Shown piece by piece: positions 23,032 to 34,285 of a DNA stretch of 64,000 bases. The notes beneath the pieces are model-generated. The model did no database searches, was not told the origin of the DNA, and worked only from the letters and a program-made list of their open reading frames with translations. Location: contig JAAXNY010000001.1 of NCBI GenBank assembly GCA_013420905.1, forward strand, positions 5,828,001 to 5,892,000, given 5' to 3'. A program made the translations under genes and the position numbers. Within the stretch, counting starts at the first letter, position 1; each line of letters begins with the position of its first letter. The stretch is from Collybia mongolica. Lineage: Eukaryota; Basidiomycota; Agaricomycetes; Agaricales; Clitocybaceae.

Positions 23032-24603
23032 TCAGTAGTATATAGTTTGCATGGGTATAGCACCAAAGTCAAAATCATTACCAACGAAATGGGGTATGTC
23101 AAACGAGGGGTCATCATGACGTTGGATGGACCATAAGTCTAATTCCACCACATCGACGTCGCTTTCCAGCTGTGGAAGCATAAGCGCTATCCTCATGATT
23201 GAGTCGTAATCTAAATATAACGTCTGAAGTGGATAGCCAATACGGCGGCGGGACGACACCACCTTCGGTATCGATGCGGCGTTGCTTGCATCGATATTAC
23301 GCAATGCAAGGGCCTTGAGGTTGGGCCAAAGAGTAGAATTTGGGGAAATCTCTGTAAAGGCAGTGGTAAACGAGTCCTCGTGGACGTTGGGTATCGTGAG
23401 TCGTTCCACGGCAGGGAAACAACGAGACGCCAGGGCCATGACTCCAAAAGAATAGGTGCTCGCGGGCGATAAAGTGAGCGATCTCACTGCAGGGAACTTC
23501 ACATCCAGTGCGGAGACTTGCTGAGAATGAAAGTTCGTGAGGTCGTCCATCACGACTGGGGCAATCACTAAATCCTCCAACTGGGCCGCGGAGATCGATG
23601 AAAGGATATCCGAGACTGTCGTGATGGTCCCGTACATTTGGAGAGAACGGAGGCACGGGAGGTCCAATACAGCATTGTCAGGCCAAAATCCGACGACAAG
23701 GTCGTCATAGACAGCCAGCGTATGCAGGAGGGGACAAGACCTCAGTGTCGACGAAAACTCCTGGAAAGACATGCTTCGAGTTTCCCCTGCACCCAGGTGC
23801 AACGTGGTGATTTGCGTGTGCGGCAGGTGCCGGGAAAGCATCTTCGGGCCCATTAGCCGAATATAATGTAGTGCAGGTGCTCCGTGGTGGAACAAAGGAA
23901 GGGCTTGCACGTCGTCGTCGTCGAACTCAGACATACCCTCTATGTGCAGAATACACTTTTCGAGCATGGGTACTCTGGACGCACGGATCGTGTTGAGCAC
24001 GGTGTAAAGCATCGGACTGGTCCGTTCTAACTCCCCCCGGATGGAAATACTGCGACATCGGGGTATGTGTGGCTCGATTATCTCACAAAGGCGGCTTGCC
24101 GTGCTGTTGACTGTTGCGGGAGACATGACCATTCCGAGCGCCACGGATGGGGTTTGAAGCCTTAGGTCTATTGCGCATGATTTTGACCTTTTTAAGAACA
24201 GTCGTATCACGTTCAAAGACCAAGGAGGCGATATGTCGATGAGCGTCCATAGAAGGGGGGAATGGATTGCCACGTCACGCCAAAGCCGCGACACTTGGCA
24301 AACAACCATTGGCAGGGGTTTCTCGCGGTTACTGGGAAAGACCCATGAGTTATACGTTGTATTCGTCATCCCATTTGCAGCTTCAAATATGAGGATCAAT
24401 ACGTCTGCAGGGAGAGCACCAATGGGCGCCTTCTCATTTATGATGCTGAGGCAACTGTGCAGGTCAAGCCGTGCGGATTTTAGAACTTCGCGACGCGCCA
24501 TAGGTTGAGTCGAGGGTGGCCCACAGAAGTATTTCTGGGGGTGGCCTTGTGCACATGCTGCCATTGCAGAATCCGAGTCCAAAAGTTTCCATGAAATAGC
24601 CAT
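23032..24603 (-). CDS. F-box domain protein
   Basis: Single exon; 523 residues from the ATG at 24603 (MAISWKLL). The longer open frame upstream starts at a TTG and is not needed. An F-box lies at about residues 60-140: it begins APIGALPADVLILIFEAAN and continues VCQVSRLWRDVAIHSPLLWT, the usual basidiomycete LPxEIL..IF...CxxWRxIAxxTPxLW pattern. The rest is leucine-rich, weakly LRR-like, as in the hundreds of F-box proteins expanded in Agaricomycetes. It presumably acts as a substrate receptor for an SCF ubiquitin ligase; the target is unknown. A TATA-like tatataaata lies about 40 bases upstream on the same strand. Confidence 0.85.
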   Translation of the reverse strand: MAISWKLLDSDSAMAACAQGHPQKYFCGPPSTQPMARREVLKSARLDLHSCLSIINEKAPIGALPADVLILIFEAANGMTNTTYNSWVFPSNREKPLPMVVCQVSRLWRDVAIHSPLLWTLIDISPPWSLNVIRLFLKRSKSCAIDLRLQTPSVALGMVMSPATVNSTASRLCEIIEPHIPRCRSISIRGELERTSPMLYTVLNTIRASRVPMLEKCILHIEGMSEFDDDDVQALPLFHHGAPALHYIRLMGPKMLSRHLPHTQITTLHLGAGETRSMSFQEFSSTLRSCPLLHTLAVYDDLVVGFWPDNAVLDLPCLRSLQMYGTITTVSDILSSISAAQLEDLVIAPVVMDDLTNFHSQQVSALDVKFPAVRSLTLSPASTYSFGVMALASRCFPAVERLTIPNVHEDSFTTAFTEISPNSTLWPNLKALALRNIDASNAASIPKVVSSRRRIGYPLQTLYLDYDSIMRIALMLPQLESDVDVVELDLWSIQRHDDPSFDIPHFVGNDFDFGAIPMQTIYY

Positions 24604-24910
24604 GTCAATTGTTCTAAAGGCGTAAGAACCTTTGTGAGTATATAAATATGGACCCGGCCGCAAGAAAGCTTACTAGAGGAGCTGAGGGGAAGCGTTCTAC
24701 GCGTCGTCTGGATATATGGGGGGAGGGTGTAGGTTGTTTGTCGAGGGCCCGGAATTTAAATGTACCTTTATATTCATTTTAGCGTACCGAGTCCGAAGGG
24801 GATCGGAAAGGGGCGATCGGCCTCAAGTGATCGAATAAATTTTGTTTTCGGACTTTGGAATTCCGCACTGCAGGTCGAATCATGTAGGTCTACTGTTGGG
24901 CATAAAGCAA
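24604..24910. other. Spacer upstream of F-box gene and tRNA
   Basis: About 300 bases between the F-box start and the first tRNA. It contains the F-box gene promoter with a TATA-like element. Confidence 0.5.
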
Positions 24911-25016
24911 GGCAAGATGGCCGAGCGGTTAAGGCGTGTGACTCAAGCGTAGCTTACCTGCATTCGCGGGTTCTCATCATCGTATGATGGCGTGGGTTCA
25001 AGTCCCACTCTTGTCA
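24911..25016 (+). tRNA. tRNA-Leu (CAA) with intron
   Basis: The acceptor stem GGCAAGA pairs with TCTTGTC, leaving discriminator A. The D-arm has stem GCC/GGC and the A-box TGGCCGAGCGG. The anticodon loop is CT-CAA-G with anticodon CAA at 24944-24946, and a short intron follows position 37. A long variable arm (ATCAT..ATGAT) and the T-arm GTGGGTTCAAGTCCCAC complete a class II tRNA. A TTTTTT Pol III terminator follows from 25019. The exact intron end is ambiguous: TCGCG or TCTCA could form the 3' anticodon stem. Confidence 0.92.
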
Positions 25017-25270
25017 GCTTTTTTGCTCGACACCTTGACAACCAAAATCGTGCGGGCCAAAGCAGTAAGGTAGTTTCATAAACGGTACGGTGGAAGTATA
25101 ACGTACATCAGCACGTAACAGACGTCCGCGTGTACACTCACACCATCAACGCACTGCACATTTCCAAATTAACGAGTCCTCTCCCGCGAGGTCTGCTTGA
25201 TCAAATCTATGTTAGAGTCGAGGTTATCTTGCCGAGCAAAGGAACCGAAAGCGCGGGAGAGCAAAAAAGT

Positions 25271-25376
25271 TGACAAGAGTGGGACTTGAACCCACGCCAT
25301 CATACGATGATGAGAACCCGCGAATGCAGGTAAGCTACGCTTGAGTCACACGCCTTAACCGCTCGGCCATCTTGCC
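25271..25376 (-). tRNA. tRNA-Leu (CAA) with intron, inverted duplicate
   Basis: The exact reverse complement of the 106 bases at 24911-25016, including the intron. Its Pol III terminator, T6 on the minus strand, is at 25263-25268. The two genes are convergent and separated by 254 bases, so together they form a large inverted repeat. Confidence 0.92.
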
Positions 25377-25498
25377 TTGCATCCACAGCAATAAGTGTGC
25401 ATCACAATGTATGAGTTCTATTCCGTTTCGTGTATAAGCATAAGTACCTCATCAATGTTTCGTACATACTGAAGTGCTAATTTTTCTGCAACACCACG

Positions 25499-25597
25499 GG
25501 CAAGGCCCGAGAGATCAAGGCGACTGACTCGGGCGTAGTTTACCTACAGTCACGGGTTCTCATTGCCAAATGGTGGCGTAGGCTCACTTCCTGATAA
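25499..25597 (+). pseudogene. Decayed tRNA-Leu copy
   Basis: It aligns along its length with the tRNA-Leu pair: ggcaag start, cccgag, caaggcg, gactc, the intron block gcgtagtttacct, cgggttctcat and tggtggcgtaggctca. The acceptor stem, D-arm and T-arm are broken (T-loop GGCTCACTTCC instead of GGTTCAAGTCC), and the anticodon region reads CGG instead of CAA. It is not a functional tRNA. Confidence 0.8.
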
Positions 25598-26035
25598 TTC
25601 GCGTCCCGGCATAGCTCTGCTCCCGGACTCCGCCCTCCCCGCAATCTCAACAATGATGTTTGCTTGTTATTTTGCGTACGAAAACTCATCATTCGGGATG
25701 TTAAATGTGAAAGTACGTGTCAATTCATATGGGTTATGGTTGATCACAAGGTGTTTAGAAAGAAAGAGTGGGGTAGCATCGCTCTACTGGTTCCGCGTCG
25801 AACGCTCACTGGCATGGGTGCCCACCGGATGAGATGGCTGATAACAAGCGGCCATGAATACTTTTTCCCGAAGTATCGTTTTTGAGCGAGCCGCTAGTAG
25901 CCTAGATATTCGCCGAATATCCCACAATCGCGCCAGTCTTGATGAAAACGACAGGTGGCTGACTTTAGAAAGATCACAAGCTTTAGTTTATTCCAACAAT
26001 CACGACCACCCCTCTCACGCCGACATTCACCCCAG
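25598..26035. other. Intergenic
   Basis: About 440 bases without a supportable gene, upstream of the Cys-rich membrane protein. Confidence 0.5.
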
Positions 26036-27169
26036 ATGCGCACTGTGGTCTATACCTTTTTAGCAATCGCGGTCGTTGTGCGCGCCGGCTCGATTGACGT
26101 CGGCGGTCCTTGCTCCTCGACGAACGACCATCTCGACCTTGAATCTCGTAAATTTATCTCTGAGTGCACGGACCAAACCTTCTGCTCGAGGGCGCAGAAC
26201 GGCACCTGTACTCCGAGGCTCTGCAGGAGGGATGAATATCCATTCGGCTTCAACGCCACTCAGCCACTCCCGCCACAGTGCGACCTAGGAAGTTATTGTC
26301 CCGACGAAGGAAGTGGCTGTGTGCCCTTAGAGGTTGCTGGGTCACCTTGTCAGCTTAACAGAGACGAGCAATGCGGGCCACCACCTGATTGGGAAAGATT
26401 AGCAAGCTCGCGAAACTTTAATGGGTCAATCTGCCTTCAATCTACCTGCATGTGTGTAATAATCCGAGAACCTTTGTGATCTCCAAACGAGGCACTTATG
26501 ATCGGGATGATTATATATTTAGGTATGCCAACAAGACGCTCAGGCAACCTTGCATCATTGAGAATACGACATTTCGTGATGTCGGGCCGGATGGTCAGGA
26601 ATACACGATGATTATAACGCGGGATAATTGCCTTTCTCGCCGATTATATTGTGATCTTATCGAGCTAGTTTGTCAGCGTACAAGACCTGTGGGACTGACA
26701 TGCACATCAGACATTATGTGTGAGACGGTGTGTTGGTTTACATCCTCTTGGGCCGAAAGAATACGATGTCATAAATCCTTTCTGCAGCAGAACTGTGGGG
26801 AGAACGCGACGTGCACGGATCCGCCAGAAACGCCTTTTCGTGTTGCCCCGTGGCAATGGATGATGACAGTGCTCTGTGTCCTCGCCGGTGAGAAAGGTTC
26901 TTTCTCCATACTCCAAAGTCATCTCAGACCGCTTCTTCGTAGCCATGATCGCGGTATGTGTCTTTCTGACGTTACATCACCAGCGCTATCAGTTTAAGTA
27001 TCACAAGGAGTTACAAGAATATTATTTCGAGCAACTCAGGTTTGTTCGTTTTTGGGAAGCGTTGCGTGGCACAGCTGATATGATTTTGCCTTTTAGCCTT
27101 CGCCGCTCAATTATCGCCATACATACAGCGGCTGCGGACCGATATGTCGATGAGAAGAGGGATTGTTGA
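26036..27169 (+). CDS. Cys-rich single-pass membrane protein of unknown function
   Basis: Four exons: 26036-26451, 26523-26887, 26943-27039 and 27097-27169; 316 residues. The N-terminal signal peptide (MRTVVYTFLAIAVVVRAGS) leads into an extracellular region of about 240 residues with some 24 Cys. That region contains the repeated layout CxxxxFC..NGTC, GSYCPDEGSGC and NGSICLQSTCM. One transmembrane segment, joined across the third exon boundary, reads about WQWMMTVLCVLAAMIAVCVF; a basic, His/Tyr-rich cytosolic tail follows. I recall conserved agaricomycete proteins of this architecture but no known function. The last intron (57 nt) is divisible by three and open, so a form retaining it is possible. 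Confidence 0.75.
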
Positions 27170-27955
27170 CGCACGTCACTGCGAGTCGTCGTAAAGCGCT
27201 TTCCTGCGATGATCATACCATTCTCGCGCCATCGTTGTCATAGGCGCCTGTAACTTCAATACACTTGTATTTCCAAGGGGACCCCCAAGTTGCTTCTGTG
27301 CATTTGGAGAATCAATGAATTGAACCGGATCTAACTTACATTGAGTTGACGAGGATGACATGTGATGGGTCGATTTGTTGTATTGGATAGTGACGATGAA
27401 AGCTTCCTTTGATCGTCAATTCACCTTTTGCTCAGCATCACAAAATATCCTCGAATATTCACTTGATCGAAACCATAAGGTTAGGTCATGATGGAAAGAT
27501 GTCGGGGGTGGCGGGGAATGGAATCTATGGCTTGTCGACTCGTGAGAAATTATTAGTTGCTTCGGAGGACAAGATATGCCGGTCTAGGACCGATCGTTCA
27601 CTGAATAGTGTCAATCTGGGCAGGAAATCTTCATAGTTACTGAACGTGAAACTTGGATAGTAAATGTCACAGGAGTTTAAAGTTTCAACAGTGAGGAAAA
27701 TCAAACGTTCGTTTCTAGTTAACGTTATTCGAGGAGCTAGAGGTCAAACCGCCTATCCACAATGAAGCAGGGGGCGTCGAGGTTCTCATGTGGATTGTGT
27801 GCGCGTCAAACGCCTGGCCTTGTCTCGCGCCAGGAACTACGCATGGCTATGACACGCCAAGTTGTAAGGAATGATGTGGCTTTTAGGAGAGGAAACCATT
27901 GCGGTCTTCCTTGCGCTGGGCTCAACGGATGAGAAGATAGATCTGGATGGGTTTA
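27170..27955. other. Intergenic
   Basis: About 790 bases between the 3' ends of two convergent genes; nothing recognised. Confidence 0.5.
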
Positions 27956-30162
27956 CTAAAGAAAACCTACAAGTCGCGCCATATGGTTGGCGGCGAGGCA
28001 GAGTGTGAACAACCTTTTACACCTCGGGTCTTCTACAAAAGGATATCTTAGAAGCAAGGAAGGAAAATTGTATCAGTGAATTGCATGGGAACAAAATATC
28101 ATACGATGCGCCAAGCATGTACGCCGCTGTCAATCCAGACACAACTGCGATTTCGTGCATGTCTGCGTAGCGCCGAGGGGTTAGGATGGAAGAAACACTC
28201 AAGACTGAAAGGAACTTGCTGAGAATAGTCCAAGCACCGGCAAAGTGTGTATGGTTCTGTCGAGCGACCACGATCGCCACGCATGTTAAATAAATATGGC
28301 GGTATATGAACCACATTTACCTTGCCATTGATCAACCCCATCCAAGGCACCGTTCCAGCATAATGTTGCCACCTGTGACTTTGCTGTTTCCACCATTTTT
28401 CCAAAATTACCTTTAGGATGGAGTTAAGGGAAGTGTTCCAGTCGTTAGTGAAATCCTTACCTTATCTGGATCTATTTCACCTTTCGACCAAAGACGTGAA
28501 CTGTCCGGAGAGTTGTCAAGAAAAATCGTTTGGAATACATGTCTATCGAGAGGCATTTCCGAAATAGAAGATGTGAGCTCCGATTTGCTAGGATTTCGAA
28601 TTTCATCAGCATCTGAAGAATGCCTTTCCTTTTGATCGTTCAAATGTGGTCCGTACTGCGAAACTCCGTCGAACTAAAATGTCGATGAGATGCTATTCGC
28701 TCGCCAGAAAAAGTAGCGTTACCTGTGGTTGATAGCAAGTCAAATCAAAACTCATTTCAACTTTCTTCTTGTCCTCCGGGTAGCTTCTGATGAAGTACAA
28801 TGGGGAGAAATTATTTTCGGCGAACTTGAATTGTTCCTTCTTATCCGGATCTTTGAGTGCATGAGTGGAACAGAGGGAAGGATCATATCGAACGCGATAA
28901 TACTAGAAAGTCGATCCCGTCAAAATTGAGCCTATGAAACGTACGATGATCTACCTTTTCCATATATGCTGCATCATTATGGGTCACTGTTATGTCCCAC
29001 AAGTACTAAATATGGGCGGTTGAGAAAGGCATTCTATAAGCGAAATGAAAGGACCTACTTTCACATTTCCTAATATGCGCTTCTCTAACCATTTTGCATC
29101 ATTCCCGAGAACTTGGAGAGCGGCGTCTGCATCTGTGCAAATGACGATCTTATCAAAAGTCTCGCATACTTCGTTTCCAGGCTCTATGACACTTTGATTA
29201 TTATCGGTGCCTTTAGTTGAGCGACTCCAAGCCTCAACCCCACCACGGTTTCGAGAGAAACGTTGGACACGAGTAACTTCACGGTTGGTGACAATGCGGA
29301 CCGAGCCCTGACTTTGCTCCTCAACGAATGACTTCCATGCATCATAAAGAGTGGAAAGCCGAGGAAATGCGCGCATCGTGGGTATTGACGCGAGAAATGA
29401 TTCGGGGGAATATTCAAACTAGGTAAGGTAATAATAAGGACCAGGTCACATATGATGGTTTTATAATCATACCAAGCGCATGTTAGGATCCATGAAAACT
29501 CGCCCCAGTATTACTGACGAGATGAAAGGGGTTTGGTTGCCTGTCCCAAAAAAGAGGGCCACCAGGGGAAAAACGATCGTTTCGCCGAATTCCTGTGAAC
29601 GACAATGTTAAAAAGTACCTATGACGGAGGTGAATACATGCCTTGGAGAACCTAAATATTTTGAGCATGGCGCTGACCGAAATTATTGCAAACACAGGTT
29701 CAAACATCTTGATGATTTTCAATACTTTGCCAAATTTTTTGATATCAGCGCTGAACCTAATCAGGCATTCGAAAGGTTGATCTGTAAAAACGGAATAAAA
29801 AAACTCAACTTGTCTATGACTTGACTCGGAAACACGTTGCTCCAAAACTCAGTCTCGGCGTCTCTCCCAAAACTTACTTGCATGCCCACATCGGATGCAC
29901 TGAAGCCTAACCGTTCGAAGATGGCGTACGTATTATGAAAGACTGGACTTGCACCTTGCACGCCATCATTGATATAACTGGCGCCGTACTTGTCCTGGTC
30001 AATGGATGTGGATGTCGCCATCCCTCCAGGTGAAGATGAACGTTCGTATAGAGTGACATCAAAACGGTCTGGATGCTGAGAAAACGCGTACGCAGCCGAC
30101 ATGCCTGTGGCTCCGCCGCCAACTATAAGAATGCGCAATTTTTGTTGGTTGGGGGGATCCAT
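27956..30162 (-). CDS. FAD/NAD(P)-binding amine-oxidase-like protein
   Basis: Eleven exons: 30162-29810, 29756-29642, 29592-29473, 29418-29059, 29005-28955, 28902-28723, 28673-28461, 28410-28321, 28256-28220, 28162-28105 and 28046-27956; 555 residues, phases consistent throughout. The N-terminus has the dinucleotide-binding loop LRILIVGGGATGMSAAYAF (GGGATG, residues 15-20) followed by YERSSSPGGMA, typical of flavin amine oxidases. Near the C-terminus HFAGAWTILN-MHEIAVVSG is the FAD-contacting GxW/ExxxxSG segment. It belongs to the predicted FAD oxidoreductase group (COG2907-like); the substrate is unknown. Two introns appear to use GC donors: exon 2/3 (AAG|GCATGT) and exon 9/10 (A|GCAAGT). 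Only these joins keep the family motifs in frame. Confidence 0.88.
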
Positions 30163-30441
30163 GAAGCATTAGAGGATATATCTGCTTCATTCTTGTACTT
30201 ATATTGTTGAGCTTCAGCATAACGTCATCGGCGTGAACGTTCTGCAAGGGTTGGGGAACGATCGGGGCGCGGACTTCGGATTCCCATCCGGAAGCTTCAT
30301 CCGGAAACGCGAACAAACACAGGTGTGGCGGAATGCTGAGGAGAGTCCACTATGTTCACCACATATACACAAAGATTTCAGAAGCCTGGGACAAGAAAGA
30401 GGCAGCCGAGGGAGATGGGATACGACTAATAATACACAAGA
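30163..30441. other. Spacer ORC1 3' end to FAD gene start
   Basis: 279 bases between two genes on the same strand; it must hold the FAD gene promoter. No clear motif. Confidence 0.5.
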
Positions 30442-33439
30442 TCACGTACTCAAAACATTTTTCCATCGTTGTCCTCCCACTTCACTTAACACCCTTTCTA
30501 CCTCAGCCTGCTCCAGGTTGAGGATTACCAAGCGGTCGCCTTCTGGCTTTCTAGCCGCGGCGGCTCCCTCTTCCACAAGCATTGCACGCGATGCTACTAG
30601 AGAGTCCAAAACCAAAGCGAGCTCGTTTGGTGTGGGTTTTCGCGAAGGATCTGTTGAGGAGGGAAGAACATTCATGTAGATCAGGTGCTGATGCTGAACC
30701 TAAGGGAATAGTTATTCAGTGTGTTGTTTTTGGAATGCTGAACGTCAACCCACCTCTCCCCATTTAATTTCCTCGACGCCTTCCCGTTTTATACACTTCA
30801 CAAGAGAGGCTAGCATCAATCGTTCGTGAAAGCTGCATTCGCGGAGGTATCCAGCAGTAGGGCTGTTCTGCATGACCTGGATAACTTCTTTGACGTCAAC
30901 CATCCGAGCAGTTTTGCGTGAGTGCTGCACCAGTTCCACCGTCCGCCTAAGTTAATTCTTAGTTCACATTGGATGGGACACAACGTAAAGTCAAGCAAAC
31001 CTGCAGATATCTAAAACCCTTCTTGCGTCCCCACTGATGCTACTGACTTTCATCGCGGCAAATTTGATTGCATCTGGGGCGATAACATCCGGCGTTTTAC
31101 TCTCAGTATCCCCCTTAGCACTTGCCAATCGTGCCTGCACGATCTTCTCTAATTGTTGGGTTGTGTAGGGTTGAAAGTTAATCCGGATCATGCCTGTACA
31201 TCCAATCCGTTTTGAGTTTAATGTTTGAATTACTATCCGACAACGCAAAACATACCAAGTCGACTTCGAACTCTGCCGGTCATGACCCTCTCAGGGAGAT
31301 CCATCGTGTTCGCCACAGCGATCACAACAAGTTTACTTCCCACCAAGGTTGGCCAGTTGAAGAAATTGTACACGACGTCTTGCTTAGCGGTAACCAGTTG
31401 GTCTAATTCGTCCATAAGTACTACACTGTAATCAGGGGAAGAATTAGACCTTTTAGGAGCAAGGGAAGAGAGCGGGGACTTACCAAGCATGTCCTCCTGG
31501 ACCCCGACCTCTTCCGCCTCCGCCACCAAAATGTCTTGTGAGCGCGTTCAAGCTTTCCTTAGCTCCAATACGCAAGTGGCCGTTCTTAGCCGGATCATGT
31601 CCTGATACCCCTTCCCAAAGCAAGCTATATGCAGCCGACGGTTCCGGAATCTTGAGCCCATTAATTTCCACATATGTGAACGGGTTCGTTTCCTGAGGTG
31701 GAAAATGAGGCCCAAGGGGCGGGGGAAAAAGTAGACGAGAAAACATACACTACACTCTGCCATGCGCTTGAGCTCTCGCACAATAGCATGAACAGTAGCT
31801 GTTTTTCCTGTTCCTGGAACACCAGAAATATCTATTAACGCGTCGTTAGCTGCAGTAAAGGATGGCAAGGGTGAATTGGCTGACAAACACAACCACCGCT
31901 CCCTTCCTCCAGCAATTCTCTAACACAACGTAAAATTCTATCAAACTCTTCTTCTCTACACGGAAGAACGTCGGGTCTATTACCAACATGCAATAGGTGC
32001 ATGGCACGAAGCCATGGGTCTTTGGGGAGGTGAGAAAGATCATGACCTGCATAACTAAGCTGCTGTGGTCGAATGGTAAATTTCTGCTTCCGAGAGGGTG
32101 TTCCCTTAGCGAGCTTCGAGCGTTGATTAAGTGCAGCTTTGGAATGTGGGGTAGCATGCACAACTGTCTTAGTGCGTGGCTTCCGCGGGGTTGCCTGTTT
32201 TCTTGGGGATTTCGTCGACGTGACTACACTCCGTTTGCGTTTAGTCTTCGACGGTGTCTGGGGGAAGGTGTCATATTCTTCCTCATCATTTACTTCAGAC
32301 GGCGAATCACCATCCTCTTGAATACCACCGGGTAGCATATCATCATCATCGCCCTCGTCATCGCTCTGCGCCTGGAACTCGCCACCACCATCAGAGTCGG
32401 GCTCCGACTCGGAATCAATGGTTTCAAGTTTCTGTTTCTTTCGTGCGGGCTTGCCAGCCGTGGTGGAACGTTTCTGGGGGCGTTTGGCAACGTCCACGTC
32501 CCACATTGTACCGCTCCCCCATTCCGGGTCGATAGATGTAGGGGGTGCCGTCAACGCCAAGGTCTCTTCGAGATGCCTGTCCCAGTCCAAACTATAGAAT
32601 AATCCGCGCATGGAGTCGACAGCAAGGTGGCAGTAGAACCCTGTCGTATCTTCAGCGTCTTCGTCGTCACTATCATCTCCGGGATCTATCCGTTTCTTTC
32701 CCTTTTTGCTGGGGGATACAGACCACGCTTCTATGCTCTTGACTTCAGAACGGCGAGGTGGTTTGCCTGTGACAGTACATGGTCCGACGATGACCTCCGG
32801 AAATAGAATTTCGCTGTTTGCGAGAGCGTAATAAACCTCGTTCTGTACCAGTATACGCGTCAGGCGTCAGAGTAGTGAGAGGATGCCGCCACGTACCTTC
32901 GTGTGATCCCGTTTAGCACGAATGCTTGCTAATTCCGCTGGCCTCAGGAACCAATGAACCCGCATCCGCATCTTTGAAGGATCCCAATCTTCCTCTTCAT
33001 CTCCCTTCTTCCTCGTTTCCCACATTGCCAAAATGATACCAATACTTGGGGGCCGGCGTATCCTTGAAAGTGTGTCTGTTTCAATCAACACCGAATCTCC
33101 AACTTTATAAGTATGCAAAGAGCCGTTCTCTTCGTTCTTCTTCGTTTTCCCCCCTCCACGGTACTTTTTCTTCATGGGTGCCTTGTCCATTTCGAACGCA
33201 TGATAGAAGACCGTCTCGAGGTCATTGCTTGCATCCTCCTCATTATCCTCCTCCTCGTCCTCCTCCAGAGCCTCTCTGTCTTCTTGAAGGAGGTCTACGT
33301 TGAGGTTCGTCGGTCGAATGTAGATTGGCTCCCCTGACCAGGCGCGACGCAAAGTCTCGGTACCCGGCTTGCGCGACGGCGTTGCCAACGGTTGAAATCG
33401 CTTTGAGCGTCGTGGTGTTTGGGGAACCACTTTAGTCAT
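30442..33439 (-). CDS. ORC1: Origin recognition complex subunit 1
   Basis: Eight exons: 33439-32897, 32842-31891, 31831-31749, 31692-31484, 31425-31256, 31193-31001, 30946-30754 and 30699-30442; 866 residues. The order is a BAH domain (about residues 70-250, with YKVGDSVLIETD and MRVHWFLRPAEL), a long acidic/basic disordered linker (to about 420), then an AAA+ ATPase. The AAA+ part has Walker A GVPGTGKT (about residues 502-509), Walker B VVLMDELDQL (about 597-606), sensor 1 VVIAVANTMDLPER and sensor 2 SGDARRVLDICRRT, followed by a winged-helix end. ORC1 is the ATP-hydrolysing subunit of the nuclear origin recognition complex that loads MCM helicases. The intron before Walker A contains a perfect GCTAAC branch site and gives GGYISGVPGTGKT. 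Confidence 0.95.
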
Positions 33440-34285
33440 ATTATTCCAAGCGATTACGATAGGTGTGGAACTTCAGGGATTCTGTTATAACGATATGAAG
33501 TCAGGACTGAAGGCAAATATACAGGCGCCAAAAATGCTGTGTCCATTATGATCACATGTTGTGTATTGTGGTGACGGAACACCTGTTTGTGACAACCGCG
33601 TTAATTACCCAAGCGTGACACGTCTCAAGGGAAATTCCAGGCTCCTAACCACCATGTGCCCAAACTTCTATAGTGACTTCTCTCCACCCAGTGCTACTGC
33701 TGATAGGTCTTTCGACAGACACGCTGAAAAAGGGGTCTAATGGGCCGACTCGGAAGGCCATGTTGTGGATTGGTAAATTTTAATTATAGTAGTTTGTATA
33801 CTTAGTTTAACGCGGGAGTGATGCACTAACACTCGCGTTCTTCCCGCACACAAGCAATTGCGAGAAGCTGCTATTCCGCTGTAAAACCATCGTGCGGCTC
33901 GCTAAGCCGGGAACCCGGATCACAGCAGGCACCGAGAGATAGTCGATGGCCCCTGCCGAGCAACCGCGAATTTCAAAGACTTACAAACCGAAAATTTCTA
34001 CAGTCAAACCTCTCATAACCCATACCCATTCGGAGCAACCGCCAGCTACGAGCTCAGCTCTGCACGGAAATCGGGCAAGACATATCGATAGTACTATGCA
34101 ATTCCTTTCCTTATACAGCGTTCCGGAAGCTGTAAGTTTAAACATTGGTTGTAGATCTGGGGTTTAGTAGGTATGGGTTATGAGAGGTTTGACTGTACCT
34201 GCAACTTATCAGGAGGCCGGAAAGATGACTCGATATCCCTCGTTATCTTTCTGTCTGTGCCAACGGTGCAAAGTCAACCACTCGC
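33440..34285. promoter_or_regulatory. Divergent intergenic region ORC1 / MFS transporter
   Basis: 846 bases between two divergently transcribed starts, so it carries both promoters. No gene is seen. An MCB/MluI cell-cycle box (ACGCGT), expected for replication genes in yeasts, is not evident. Confidence 0.5.

Noticed and set aside
24604..24663. Extended start of the F-box protein (MRPGPYLYTHK)
   Set aside because: The codon is TTG; the first ATG is at 24603.
24911..25016. Reading the class II tRNA as tRNA-Ser
   Set aside because: U33 and loop geometry place CAA in the anticodon; no Ser anticodon fits.
32867..33303. Plus-strand Leu/Pro-rich frames within the ORC1 region
   Set aside because: Antisense shadows of the acidic linker and BAH domain of ORC1.
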